From Oegoconia quadripuncta (taxonomy: Eukaryota; Arthropoda; Insecta; Lepidoptera; Autostichidae): 64,000 nt of DNA. Positions 39,766 through 50,810 of this stretch are shown here, in pieces (the first letter of the stretch is position 1; each line of letters starts with the position of its first letter). The position numbers were made by a program, and so were the translations under genes. The stretch is taken from assembly GCA_949316235.1 (NCBI GenBank), contig OX438748.1, positions 22,251,575 to 22,315,574 on the forward strand, given 5' to 3'. The notes under the pieces are model-generated. The model was given only the letters and a program-made list of their open reading frames with translations. It ran no database searches and had not been told where the DNA came from.

Positions 39766-40049
39766 CGCTCCTTAATATCTAAAAATGTGTATAGCGTTTT
39801 CCAAAACGCGCATGGGAATAAGCTCATAACTTATTCAACTATGCCACACCAGCTTCTATTGGTCCCAAATACTCTTTGTGCCGGTTACCGTGCGTCGTCG
39901 TGTTTGCTCGCTGTTAGCATGTTTCAACGTTGCGACGATTGAGACGTATATAAACTGTGGCGCCTGGACTCGGACCGCTGGAGTAATTTAGATTCGTGTA
40001 CCACGGTTAGATGTCTTCGAGCTTGAGTTTTAGGAGCAGTGTATTCATC

Positions 40050-40365
40050 ATATGGTACGACATTGATAGTCAAATTTGATATTTTCGTGTAGATAGATTT
40101 AGTCTGCGGGATCGAATCATAAATGAGGAGATCCATAGAATTGCCAAACTTAAGTAGCGGGGCACACGGCCGTTGGGGCGAAAAGATTCTCGAGTCCAAG
40201 ACGCAGCGTCCTCCCCGAGCCCCGAGTCCCACAAAGTAGATCGACGATTTGGTAAAGGTCGCGGGAAGCCGCTGGATGTGGGAGCGCATGACCAATCGTT
40301 GTGGACATTTTTGGGGTAGGCCTTTGTCCAGCTGTGGATGTCAACTGATGATGATGATTATGAAA
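40050..40365 (+). pseudogene. RTE-type LINE C-terminus, degraded
   Basis: Translated pieces resemble LRDRIRNEEIHRIAKLK and, near 40250, SREAAGCGSA / AGSRWMWERMTNR in neighbouring frames, ending in ggtaggcctttgtccagctg and ctgatgatgatgatt, the usual RTE end. Frameshifts separate the parts. Confidence 0.65.
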
Positions 40366-40439
40366 TTTAGTCTCTACAAGCTGGAAAACAACTGTGGGAG
40401 TCAAAACGCTCAGGTCCACTAGGGTGGAGTTTATTCCTT

Positions 40440-41352
40440 TTAAGACGGGATTTCTTTTAAGAAACCCCTAGTCACAAACTGCCTGCCAAAGTTATAATAA
40501 ATACCTATGCCTCAGTCAAGATGGTTTTTGTGTCAATTGGCGACGAACTATCTTTGGGCCAACGTTCTACATAATTTAGGATATAGCGAGGTATAAATTT
40601 TTGATGGTTCAAATGTGGTAGTCTAAATCTCAACAAAATAACTCTAAAAACTTTAAATAATACCCCTAACAGACTATGACAATAACACCCAGATCAACAA
40701 ATTGACTGCGTTAAAGGTGAAATAAATTTCACCAAGCTACGGGACCATCTCGTAAACACCAGCTTTCCGAAATAAAGTGGGTATGAATTTTTTGTACTCC
40801 AATATATGGGATGTCGTTGGATAGGTCATTCAAAAACATTGTTAATTTATTTATTTATTGCATTTCACATGTTTTTTTTTGGCCAAAGTAACAACAAAAT
40901 GTCCGTCCGTAAAGGAAATAATGACTTTACATAAGAAAATATAGGTAATCCACAGAAGTGCGTGGGTATCACCGGCTCCTTGTATTCATTTATCAAACAC
41001 TTTTTTGTTTATGGCAAGAATCGAGTATTATTCCAATGTAGTATAATTTACTGCACAAGAATAAAATATAATTTATATAAAAAATTATAAAAAAAGAACA
41101 GAAGCCGGGGCTATGGATGTTCGTGCGCTTTTGGGATCCATTGCACATAGGTTCATAAAAATATATTTTTTTTTGGCATGTCGATGTATTTGCCTGTTAT
41201 AGTTCGGGTGGTGTTAAATGAATATGTTTTCTGAAAAAAAATTTCTGACACTGTTTGTCAAAGAATTATTATTTTACCAATATGTTTCTTGTATTGTGCT
41301 GTGACTGTTTGTGTGCTTAAAATAAAAAAATAAAATAAAAAAATATAAAATT
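40440..41352. other. No gene seen
   Basis: AT-rich, nothing recognised. Confidence 0.5.
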
Positions 41353-41631
41353 TTGTTTAGGATTACATCTCATTTGGTATTTGCGCTTAAGATAATGCAA
41401 CCAGCACCACTTAAAGCAATAAAAGTCAATAAGTATACCAAACCTGGCATCATTACAGCCCAGATATGTGGCTACTCGTTTGGGTCCGCATCACCGCGTG
41501 GAAGTGAAGATAACCTGGCCCATGTAGCGGTGCCTTTTGAGCTTTGCTGCGCCAGCGCCGACTGCGATTCGATTATTGGCTTTAGGGTTGACACTACTTT
41601 AAAGAAGTTATTAAACGATAATTATTTTTAA
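41353..41631 (+). CDS. Unidentified 92-codon frame, possible gene fragment
   Basis: The frame is preceded by ttttgtttag at 41352-41361, which looks like a splice acceptor. It has less biased composition than its AT-rich surroundings. The peptide includes KYTKPGIITAQICGYSFG, VAVPFELCCASADC and IIGFRVDTTLKKLL. The QICGYSFG...VAVP...C spacing vaguely recalls the middle of a chymotrypsin-like protease (CGWG...V.VP...C), but no catalytic motif is present. It may be a degenerate gene fragment or chance. Not recognised with confidence. Confidence 0.25.
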   Translation: MFRITSHLVFALKIMQPAPLKAIKVNKYTKPGIITAQICGYSFGSASPRGSEDNLAHVAVPFELCCASADCDSIIGFRVDTTLKKLLNDNYF

Positions 41632-42029
41632 TACTGGATTTCGATGTTCAGAATTGCGATAAGCGAGCTCTAGTAAAGTTTTCACATAAATTAAGAAGTA
41701 CCTACTAAGCATACACATTTCAGTTATGTAAATATATACAACATGTAACAAAAAAACCCCTAATGCCTAAACTGAGACGGTCTGTTAATGAAATTGAAAT
41801 GATATGTGTAATACTTCTTTTTGTTGTACCTGTAAGGATTTCTAAAATAACGACTATCGAAGAGATTATAGTTCATGTTTTATTGCTACATGATTAAAAT
41901 TAGCGCTGTGAATTTCACAAACATCACGACTCAATAAACTTTTTTTTTTTAGATGTCTATATATTTATTTATATTTTGACAAACATTTACAAACACAAAC
42001 ATTACTAGACGCAATTTTTTATCTATATA
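41632..42029. other. No gene seen
   Basis: AT-rich, nothing recognised. Confidence 0.5.
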
Positions 42030-42136
42030 TATATATATCAACCATCTGGTATCCACAACACAAGCTTCTAGTTGCTTACTGTGGAACTAGGTGGCGCTGT
42101 GTGTATGTCTAAGGATATTTATTATTTATTTATATA
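42030..42136 (+). repeat. SINE-A copy 7, tail fragment
   Basis: atcaaccatctggtatccac, ctaggtggcgctgtgtgtat, gtctaaggatattt; headless. Confidence 0.85.
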
Positions 42137-42238
42137 CTAAAAGTGAAAGCGGCAGCCCTGCTAGTCGTCGCAGAGGCGGTCGGGCGGTCAGTTGATTATT
42201 GACACAATAAATTCTAACACACACGATCTGAAACCAGC

Positions 42239-42262
42239 TCCACACACACACACACACACACA
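42239..42262. repeat. (CA)n microsatellite
   Basis: About 22 bp of ca repeats. Confidence 0.9.
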
Positions 42263-42507
42263 GCTAGTGTCGTGAGGATAATGAGCTTAGGTTCCGGTAC
42301 AACTCTATGGCGATATGGGCAGATGACTGTATACACATTATAAGTATCAGATGCAGCACCACTGCTAGAGTATTATAGTACGGCCTATAATAGGACTTAT
42401 AAAACCTATTCGAAAACGTTTAGAATGTTTAATTTTTATAAAAGAAAAAATTATAAAAAAAACTTCTAAGATAACTACAAATTGAGAAATTAGGAAACCG
42501 AAATGAG

Positions 42508-42600
42508 AAATGAGGCCGAAGGTCGAAGCGTACTGACCCGGAAACCCCATCTTGTTCGGGGGACAGGCTGTCTTATCTTCTGACAACCGGAACACACAAA
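42508..42600 (-). repeat. SINE-C copy 12, middle fragment
   Basis: gaggccgaaggtcgaagcgt, cccggaaaccccatcttgtt, ctgacaaccggaacaca. Confidence 0.85.
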
Positions 42601-42818
42601 GTGATGTCTTTAAGTTGTTAGGATCTGATGAAGATCCGTTTCTCCAGTTCTTTGAATGATGGATCTGTTCCCCGCGGGATATACTACCAGAAAGCACACT
42701 TCGACTAATTCCATCCCCACTGCTGAATATAAGCAATATACTTATAGTAATTCCAACTTACTCTCAAGCTTCCCATCCCTCCCTTTATGTGGGAGGATTT
42801 GCCCTAATAAAATTGCTT

Positions 42819-43001
42819 TTTTTTATGCATACCGGGTTAGTATTTGATCTCAATCACACCTAATGTTAAGTGAAGATGAGGACGAAGGTGGAAGCGTACT
42901 GACCCGGAAACCCCAACATATTTGGGGGACTGGCTATCTTATCTCTGACAACCGGAACACAACAATGCTATTAACATTGTTGCTTGGCGGCAGATTTAGA
43001 T
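42819..43001 (-). repeat. SINE-C copy 13, 3' half
   Basis: T-rich left end, caatcacacctaatgttaag, through cttggcggcagatttagata; headless. Confidence 0.88.
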
Positions 43002-43430
43002 ACTTTGAGTACTTTGTACTTTCAAATGAACACCCACCGTCCGTGAAAGTCTCTAGTTCATAATCCCTGTAAAAGTGCGTCCAATGTCTTCGATCACATC
43101 CTGTATATATAATCAATAACTAAGTATTTATAACTACGTCATTTTTTAACTGAGCTTCTTAAACGGTGCCGCCAAAAGGTGCCGCGGTTCACGTTGCCCG
43201 TTTAAAATTAACCTCTCTGTTTACCACTTTGGGTAAAAAAACCTGTCTCTTCGCCGACTGCGGTAAAGAGGGTGTTTTTTTTTTTTAAACTTTTGTTGAT
43301 TGAGTTACTTGAAATTCAAGCCACTTGAGCATTTGAGTGGAATCATTGACCTCTGAACCTTAGAAAGGAAAAGAAAGAAAAATCATTTATTTGACTTTAC
43401 CAATACATTATAAACATAATGGGTACAGAT

Positions 43431-43600
43431 AATCTTACTAATAATGCGAATGTTTGGATGTTTGTTCTGATAGTTTGTTACTCAATCACGACGAAACAGA
43501 TGAACGAATTTGGATGAAATTTGGTATATAGGTAAACCTTAACCTGCATTAAGATATAGGATATTTTTTATCCCGATAAAGTGAGTAGTTCCCGCGGGTT
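43431..43600 (+). mobile_element. Non-autonomous Helitron-like element, copy 3, truncated
   Basis: ttactaataatgcgaatgtt, gatgaaatttggtatatagg, cccgataaagtgagtagttc; the 3' terminus is missing. Confidence 0.65.
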
Positions 43601-43624
43601 GATTGGTTTACCTTGTATGGGTAA

Positions 43625-43700
43625 AAGAAAATTTTTTGCTCGAATTTGACTATGGTTCCTTGGCGAAAGTTGTTGGTAATCAAGAGAGGCGTCATCAGTT
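43625..43700. repeat. Repeat G, inverted copy
   Basis: gaatttgactatggttcctt, gttgttggtaatcaagag: inverse of 37079-37141. Confidence 0.55.
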
Positions 43701-43757
43701 AACCGGAATTACGCGAATTAAATTTCAACCTGTATACCGCAGATCTACGCTTGAGCA
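43698..43757. repeat. 60-bp inverted repeat, left arm
   Basis: Inverse of 44319-44378 with one mismatch found by eye (gttaaccggaatt / gttaacgggaatt). It encloses a MITE and SINE-C copy 14. Confidence 0.9.
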
Positions 43758-43792
43758 CAGATTACTAATAAGTTACTAAAGTAAGCTTGAGT

Positions 43793-43970
43793 AACATTCT
43801 GAAATACGGACAATAGTTCCGTATTAATAAATCGATCTAGAGATTGAGATCGCGTCTCAGTCTCAATACTACTTTTTTTGATACTGTTTTAACATGCAAC
43901 AGATTCTCTAGCGTCAATTTAATTTTATTTCAATCTTGAGACGGAACTATTGTCCGTATTTCAGAATGTT
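43793..43970. mobile_element. 178-bp MITE with 30-bp inverted ends
   Basis: Ends aacattctgaaatacggaca / perfect inverse over about 30 bp, with TA on both sides (43792-43793, 43970-43971). The interior has tcaatcttgag and gagattgagatc words like those of the CTCAAG MITE. No coding. Confidence 0.82.
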
Positions 43971-43976
43971 AATTTA

Positions 43977-44315
43977 ACCGCCTCCGTGGCTCAATGTAAA
44001 CAACATTGGGTTTACGATTCGGAGGTCGCGGGTTCGATCCCCAGCGGGGTACATGTTTAAGTACTCGGTTTGGTTGGTGGTAGGGCATTTTAAATGTCCG
44101 CCTGGCTAGCTACCACCATCTTATCTAAATCTGCCGCCAAGCAGCAATGTAATAGCATTGTCGTGTTCCGGTTGTCAGAGATAAGATAGCCAGTCCCCCA
44201 AATGTGTTGGGGTTTCCGGGTCAGTACGCTTCCATCTTCGACCTCATCTTCATTAACATCAGGTGTGATTGAGGTCAAGTACCAACCCGTTATGCATAAA
44301 AAAAAAAAAAAAAAA
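43977..44315 (+). repeat. SINE-C copy 14, full length
   Basis: Complete head, all modules and a long A tail (44298-44315). Good reference copy; lies inside the 60-bp inverted repeat. Confidence 0.92.
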
Positions 44316-44318
44316 TGT

Positions 44319-44378
44319 TGCTCAAGCGTAGATCTGCGGTATACAGGTTGAAATTTAATTCGCGTAATTCCCGTTAAC
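44319..44378. repeat. 60-bp inverted repeat, right arm
   Basis: Pairs with 43698-43757; begins directly after the A tail of SINE-C copy 14. Confidence 0.9.
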
Positions 44379-44384
44379 TAATTA

Positions 44385-44637
44385 ATAAACCAATCTCAAA
44401 ACAAGTCTTGAGGCTGTATCAACCGAGATGCGTCTTAAGAAGTTGACGCTATCTCAAGGTCCGTGTTAATTTATAAACCAATTTTGAGGTCTACTCAGCT
44501 GAGATCACTTCTCAAGTATTCGCCTCAGCGGCGAATGAATGATAGTCTTCAGTTTCTTTTATAGTAGTTGGTGAGTAGGTACTGCTTGAGTATGCACGTG
44601 CTTTTCAGGTCTCAAGTTAGGTTTATTAATACGGGCC
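44385..44637. mobile_element. MITE with CTCAAG-rich interior, copy 2
   Basis: aataaaccaatctcaaaaca to ttattaatacgggccta. The left terminus is lost at the junction with the 60-bp inverted repeat, and about 80 bp of the interior is missing compared with 14373-14715. Confidence 0.78.
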
Positions 44638-44639
44638 TA

Positions 44640-45065
44640 AGACAGACAAAGTTACTTTTGAGTTGGTATTACTTCTATGAAGGTGGGACAAACGATGATG
44701 TCATTCCTAATTCTTTCACGCTGTCAGATTCGGATCAATGACCACAATAATGAAATGACATTATAAGTAGGTAGCGTAGGTACGTTACATATGACTCATA
44801 GGGCGTGTGAATAAAATATTACAAGTCATTAAATATTAGGTTATCTGTGCATCATGCCTTCTATATTACAGTGCTACCGTGACCGTGGGGCCACTAATCG
44901 CGCGAGTCGTGGTCGGATATGTAGTCGTATCTCAGATAGATGGTATACCAAAACAATGGTCTTAGGTAATATAATAATAATATAAATAAATATAAAATAA
45001 TATCCATTGTAATAATAACTGATAGCCATTTCAATGAATTACTGATTTTGCTTATCTTTATTTAT
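44640..45065. other. No gene seen
   Basis: Nothing recognised. Confidence 0.5.
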
Positions 45066-45069
45066 AAAT

Positions 45070-45340
45070 TTGCTTATTTTTATAATAAGGTTCCAGTGGA
45101 CATTCAAAATTTATCTTTAAATAAACTCAAAACCATAAAACAGACATTATTTACCAAAGGCTACTATAAAATTTCTGACTATCTGGATGATAAGCAAGCA
45201 TGGACATAGACCGCTCGGCAATATTCAGTCTAATTATACAATACAATATAATTGTAACCCACACTTATTTAAAAGAGCAACCCTTGAGTTTCTTGCTCGT
45301 TCTTCTCTGGGGAATAAGCTTTGTGAATGAGCAATAATGT
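45070..45340 (+). pseudogene. LINE RT C-terminus, same family as 54172-55135
   Basis: aataaggttccagtggacat, aaaatttctgactatctgga, gataagcaagcatgg (C-terminal codons), then the family's 3' UTR (gagcaacccttgagtttctt). Truncated 5' and 3'. Confidence 0.78.
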
Positions 45341-45344
45341 CAAA

Positions 45345-45640
45345 ATCTTTAATAATAAGATAAAAAATGTGACGTTTTCAAGTGACAATTTTTATCGTAC
45401 GAAATATATTTTTTTTCGCACTAAGCGGTTCGATTCTTCATTCATAATGCGAACAGCCAAGGCATGGAACTCCCTTCCGGCGTCAGTCTTTCCTGAATCC
45501 TACAACCTTGGGATCTTCAAGAGCAGGGTGAATAGGCATCTACTGAGATCGCGTGCTTCATCTTCGGCCACATCATCACTTACCATCAGGTGAGATTGTG
45601 GTCAAATGCGTATCCAGTTAACCTTTGATTTTGATTTTTG
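45345..45640 (+). pseudogene. LINE C-terminus (AKAWNSLPASVFPES type)
   Basis: Open frame 45327-45593 with KRFDSSFIMRTAKAWNSLPA, SVFPESYNLGIFKSRVN and RHLLRSRA, the standard C-terminal signature of CR1/Jockey-type LINEs. It is followed by ccatcaggtgagattgtggt and an attttga-rich end. It abuts the previous LINE. Confidence 0.75.
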
Positions 45641-45739
45641 ATTTTATTTCAACATTTTAACGTCATTTGTCATACCTACCTCTACCTATTATAAAATTGA
45701 CGTTCCAGACAAAGCAAAGTAATATTATAACTAGTGATA

Positions 45740-45960
45740 ATTATAACATGAAAATTTAGAAAACCTCCAAAAACCCGATAGCATATTTTGTATTTCACGG
45801 ACGCCATTTTGGATATTTTACTATATAAAATGAATCTTATAAACTGGGGATTAAGGTCAATCAAATGACACCTTGCACTACAAAATCGATCAAGCCGTTT
45901 AGGACAGGCGGTAACATAGAATTCTACGTACATACACTCGAAAAACATACCCGTCCTTTC
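45740..45960. repeat. Repeat F copy 2
   Basis: aaacccgatagcatattttg, acggacgccattttggat, acaccttgcactacaaaatc, cctttccagg; inverse of 10765-10890 and like 58845-58970. Confidence 0.55.
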
Positions 45961-46139
45961 CAGGAATGACTGCCCCAGGGCAGTCAGGTAAAAAATAAAA
46001 CCTGTCGTTATTCATTGGGGGTTACAACTACACTAATTAGCCTATATTTATTTATTTATTCGAAAGACAAACAGTTGCTTATATAACGCGCTAATTTTGT
46101 CTCTATATCTTAGTCTGTCTTTCTATAATTTCTGCATTC

Positions 46140-46660
46140 CCAAAAAATAGTGATAAGCATAACTTAAATTTGAGATATAAGGACAAATTAGCCACCCCTA
46201 TGTTCAGACTAAGCAAAGTTAATACATCATTTATGGGACACTCTATACGCTTTTATAACCTTATACCTGAGAATATCATTAATCTAAATGAAAAACAATT
46301 TAAAAACCATGTCAAAACAACATTAACAAAAAAAGGTTATTACAAAATTAGTGACTACCTGAATGACAAAAACGCTTGGTATATACTTCGCCCAGCTCCC
46401 AATAATTATAAAATTGTATTAGTTGTATAGTTTTATACAAAAAAAAAAAAAAAAGAATAGAAAAATGATCCAGTGGGTTGCGCCGCTTCTTTTCCCACAG
46501 ATGATTACCCTTTCCGAAGCGGTGGTAGCTTAGACATACTGACTGATCGAAAAATTCTTAAGCCCTATTTTTATTTCCAATAGATTTAAATTGACATTCA
46601 ACAAATGATATCATGTATCTTACGTTGAAATAAATGCTTGAAGTTTGAAAGTTTGTAGTT
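46140..46660 (+). pseudogene. LINE RT C-terminus, related subfamily
   Basis: Frame 46170-46430 with RYKDKLATPMFRLSKVN, GHSIRFYNLIPENI, KGYYKISDYLNDKNAW: the block of 54172 but clearly diverged. The 3' UTR runs to aaataaatgcttgaagtttg. Confidence 0.75.
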
Positions 46661-46982
46661 CTTCATCGGTTTTAATGGCCCAGCCTCCAAGATCAAGATA
46701 AATGCATTTTCTGCTTCGATTTGACGTCTATATTCAATATCGGGCGCCATCTTGAAATAAAAAAGAAATACGGAATCGTGTAAGAAAAGGCCGCGTAAGT
46801 GATCGAAGATTACCGGTTGGGAAGAGTTTACTGGGAAAGATTAATTGATGACTTGGTAATTTTAAGAATTACATGGATATGTAGTTTTTACAAATTTTAA
46901 TCGATGTAGAATACAAAAATATCACTTATCGAAAGTCAACATGACTAAATCGCGTCACAAGGTGCTATGGTTTGTTGGTAAG
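46661..46982. other. No gene seen
   Basis: Nothing recognised. Confidence 0.45.
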
Positions 46983-47255
46983 GACGACCTGTTTTGTGTA
47001 GTTGTTAGAAACTCTCACCACTATACCAAAAGGTCGCGGGTTCGAATCCCGCTAGGGGCACATGTTTGTATGATGAATACGGACATGTGTACCCGAGTTA
47101 TGGATGTTATCATTTACGATAAGTATTTATTTGCAAAAAAAATATGTATTTATGTAGTATATCAACCATCTGGTATCCATAAATAAGCCTATAGTTGCTT
47201 AATGTGGAACTAGATGGCATTGTGTGTATGCCCAAGGATATTATATTTATTATTT
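46983..47255 (+). repeat. SINE-A copy 8, full length
   Basis: Head gacgacctgttttgtgtagt, B-box ggttcgaatccc, gctaggggcacatgtttgta, tail to ctagatggcattgtgtgtat. Confidence 0.92.
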
Positions 47256-47379
47256 ATACTTAGGGAAAAGAAGCGACAAGAAACTCCGTAACAACACATC
47301 TTTTAAATGGGAACAGACTGGCTGGTTCTAGCGATGTTTGATAGAAATAGATATTTAGCATTGAACACAGTTAGTTTGG

Positions 47380-47430
47380 TTTTTTTTTTTTTTTTTTTTT
47401 TATATATGAGAGGGCGGCAAACGAGCATGG
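47380..47430 (-). mobile_element. LINE tail scrap (agagggcggcaaacgagcat)
   Basis: T-run plus the first 25 bp of the LINE end seen at 9006 and 34368, then truncated. Confidence 0.7.
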
Positions 47431-47446
47431 TTCCTTATATTATAAG

Positions 47447-47654
47447 CTAGCTTTCCAGCCGCGGCTTCGCCTGCGTGGAATAACTTTATCGCGGAAATTT
47501 GTTTATCCCGCGGGAGCAACTCATTTTATCGGGATTAAAAATATCCCATGTTTTAATCTAGGGTATATTCTACCAATATACCAAATTTCATCCAATTCCG
47601 TTCACCCGTTTCGCCGTGATTGGGCAACAAACAAACACATCAAAATTAGTTAGA
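47447..47654 (-). mobile_element. Non-autonomous Helitron-like element, copy 4 (complete)
   Basis: On the minus strand TCTAACTAATTTTGATG... to GGAAAGCTAG. 208 bp. Both termini present; the base pattern fits A^T insertion. Confidence 0.75.
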
Positions 47655-47734
47655 TTTAAAAAGAAATCTTCATTTATCCAACGAGGGCGCCACTGGACGA
47701 AATTAACCCTCTTAATAACTTTTGTTTGATTAGT

Positions 47735-47965
47735 CATCATCATATCAGCCAAAGAAAGTTCACTGCTGAACATAGGCCTCCTCCATAGATTTGCAAAGCG
47801 ACCGGTAGGTAGCGTTCGTCCGGATGTCCTACGCTACGCTTGCCGGTGCGTGGTCTCCACTCGAGAACTTTAATGCTCCAGCGGCCATCAGTTCTTCGAG
47901 CTATGTGCCCCGCCCGCTACTACTTCCACTGATCTGCTAGGCTAGGTCGGTGACTTCGCTCGTCT
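47735..47965 (-). mobile_element. LINE-like repeat with gaacataggcctcctcc motif
   Basis: Starts tcatcatcatatcagcc, ttcactgctgaacataggcc, later ggtgcgtggtctccactcg and agctatgtgccccgccc. A common lepidopteran dispersed repeat end (RTE-like); no intact frame. Confidence 0.5.
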
Positions 47966-47981
47966 ACGTATTTCTCTTTTT

Positions 47982-48052
47982 TTTTCTTTTTTTTTTTTAA
48001 TACACGACGGGTTCGTACTTGACCTCAATCACACCTGATATTAAGTGAAGAT
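47982..48052 (-). repeat. SINE-C copy 15, tail fragment
   Basis: T-rich, acgacgggttcgtacttgac, ctcaatcacacctgata. Confidence 0.82.
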
Positions 48053-48605
48053 GAAGTGAATTATAAACTGATTAAACAAAAGCTACACAGAAAGAGAGAG
48101 AGAGAAAGAACAGGTAGAGTTCAAATTTTGAATTTAAAATATTATGACTTAACCGAAAAAGAAACAAACAATGAGAATACTGAATAAAGAGAACCAACGA
48201 GTCGCATGGCGTCTCGTTACACTAGTATACAATCATCAGTTAATTGGAAACTGCATACCTCAACGAGAATCGCTCATGTCGCTAACAAGTATGTAAAGCC
48301 GTCATACCTTCACTGGTAGTTAAAAAGAGGAGTGTAGAGAAGTAAACTGATGTATCGATGGTCCAGAGCTCGTCAGGTGATTGGGGCTGTATGTCAAGTG
48401 CTCGTAATGACTTCGGATGTCAGATTAGTGCAGCTTATAATGAGGTTGTGGGTACACTGAGAGATGGTCATTTTTTTAATTTACACCTGTCCTGGGAAAA
48501 CGGAACGGTTGGCAACTCTAGTCTATGCTGATATACAGTTTGGTTAATTGAATAAACTTCTTTTATTTTTTTTTCATCCCATTAAGCCCTATTATATTCA
48601 TTACG
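48053..48605. other. No gene seen
   Basis: Nothing recognised, apart from an agag-rich run at 48090-48108. Confidence 0.45.
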
Positions 48606-48834
48606 AGCTTCCCACCCGCAGCTTCGCCTGTGTGGAATAACTTTAAAGTGGAAATGTGTTTATCCCGCGGGAACTACTCACTTTATCGGGATAAAAAGTG
48701 TTCTATGTCTTAATCCAGTGTATATTCTACCTATATAACAAATTTCATCCAAATCTGTTCAGCGGTTTCGTCGTGATTGAGCAACAAATAAACAAATAAA
48801 CATCCAAACTTTCGTATTTATAATATTAGTTAGA
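48606..48834 (-). mobile_element. Non-autonomous Helitron-like element, copy 5
   Basis: On the minus strand TCTAACTAATATTATAAATA... to GCGGGTGGGAAGCT; the last bases of CTAG are mutated. Confidence 0.7.
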
Positions 48835-49507
48835 TTTATAGGCCACGGGTTTGCGCTTTACCGTAGGCTAGCGTATACCTAGGGTAATACCGGGGGAGAT
48901 GGCCTTAGTAACTTTTAGAATCTGTTATGTAGGAATTATGATGAGTAAACATTGAATTAAATCGAAAATTATAACTCTTAAGCATTAGCGATAAATTTTG
49001 AAGTTAGAACACGTGAAAGTTTTTTAATTCACAAAGAAAGCACGAAAGCTTACAACAAAACCTTTTGTGACCACTTAATATATCAACAAACCCTTAACAT
49101 ATATCGATCATGTTTTAAGAAAACAAAGTCTAATTACTCGACTTTCCATTTCTTTTTGGTCAAAAATCCACCGACACTTATTGCCCATTCCCAAACGAAC
49201 CAACTAAATTGAAAGTAGTAGTATCTGTTTATTATTAGTTGAACTACTCCTTTTGGCCATCTCTCCCGTCAGGCCATCTCCCCCAGAATTAACCTACATG
49301 ACTTGTGAATGGCTACTTGACAAAATTTCTTGTGATTGAAATCCGATCGATTTTCTTAGGACAACTTGACAGATTGAATTAATTTGGTGTCACATGATTG
49401 GTCTGAGGACAGGACGATATACTTGTGTTTTTTCATTGCTTAGGCTCACCGTTACATGCCTGCATAATAGAAATTAAGTTCTCTCAGGAAATCATTAATG
49501 TTTTTGG
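48835..49507. other. No gene seen
   Basis: Nothing recognised. ccgggggagatggcc (48890) and gccatctcccccag (49270) form a 13-14 bp inverted pair 380 bp apart. Confidence 0.4.
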
Positions 49508-49819
49508 ATACTTGTACTTGACCTCAATCATACCTGATGTTAAGTGAAGATGAGGTCGAAGGTGGAAACGTACTGCCCCGGAAACCCCAACACATTTCGG
49601 GGACTGGCTATCGTATCTCTGACAACCGGAACACAACAATGCTATTAACGTTGCTGCTTGGCGGCAGATTTAGTTAAGATGGTGGTAGCTAGCCAGGTGG
49701 ACATTTTATAATGCCCTACCACCAACCAAACCGAGTACTTCAACATGTACCCCGGAATCGAACCCGCGACCTCCGAATCGTAAACCCAATGTTGTTTACA
49801 TTGAGCCACGGAGGCGGTT
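49508..49819 (-). repeat. SINE-C copy 16
   Basis: cttgacctcaatcatacctg through ttgagccacggaggcggtta (complete head at right); the A tail is lost. Confidence 0.9.
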
Positions 49820-49879
49820 AAATTCAGGTACCTATTTAAGTATTATTTGTGTGTGTTCCATTGGCGTACGTGATCGCAC

Positions 49880-50075
49880 CTTAAGCTACACTCAACTACA
49901 ACCTATGTTGAGATGGGGACTTGATTTGTTACCACTTTGGGACACTGAAAACTAGCAACAGCTTACTTTTAAATTGATGTTCCATAATTTATGTTCTATA
50001 AAACCCGATAAATTTTTTGTAATGTATGTGTGTCGCTAAATGGATCAAATAAAATTTTCTTATTTTTATACATTT
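49880..50075 (+). mobile_element. LINE 3' end (tail family E), inverted copy
   Basis: actcaactacaacctatgtt, gacactgaaaactagcaaca, gtcgctaaatggatcaaata ending in aaaattttctta. Confidence 0.6.
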
Positions 50076-50672
50076 ATTGTTATGTGAACAGGTGAACAAG
50101 CCCACTGTACCACGGCCTTAACTAAAAAAAATGTAAAAAAAAACGAGTCTCGACAGATCCCGGCTACCGTAGGGTTTTATGACAACGTGAATGATGCCAC
50201 AGGATAAAAAACCGGTCAAGCGCGAGACGTGACATACGTAACGAGTATTCCATTCTATCTAAGTAGTTGTTTTCCAAAAGGACGCAATCAAATAAATGTT
50301 TCCAGAAAATATAATAAATTCATTTTCCATGTCATATAGTTCCTGAAATAAATAGCGGTGACAGACTGACTGACACCGAGATATTTATATAATTGAAAAC
50401 GGAATCGTTTTATAATTTCTGATTCGGACCACTAAAAATAAGTCGGGCAGATCTATAAAAAGTTGTAATATAAGCTGTGCTTGTCTTTCATTGGAGTAGG
50501 TATGTAAGTACCTAGGTATTTAGTATTTAGTATTTTTATTACCTTTGAAGATAGGTACGTAGGTATAGAACATTTATCAGGGGATGGGAGAAGTAATATC
50601 ATCGAACTAGAAACTAAACTATATATCTACATATATATTTTTTACATATATACATTAGTCCAGATTAAGGTC
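50076..50672. other. No gene seen
   Basis: AT-rich, nothing recognised. Confidence 0.5.
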
Positions 50673-50689
50673 AAGAGCGATCCCATTCT

Positions 50690-50720
<31 letters not shown>

Positions 50721-50810
50721 CGTCACGCCCTATATCCCAAATGGGGTGGTCAGAGACATCCCAAACAATAGTGTTTGGGTATTCCAAACAATAAGAGTTT
50801 AATGATTGGA
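50673..50810. mobile_element. Poly-A and adjoining dispersed repeat
   Basis: An uninterrupted run of 27 A at 50694-50720, then cctatatcccaaatggggtg and acatcccaaacaatagtgt. A version of the latter without the long A run is at 54080-54130. Confidence 0.5.
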
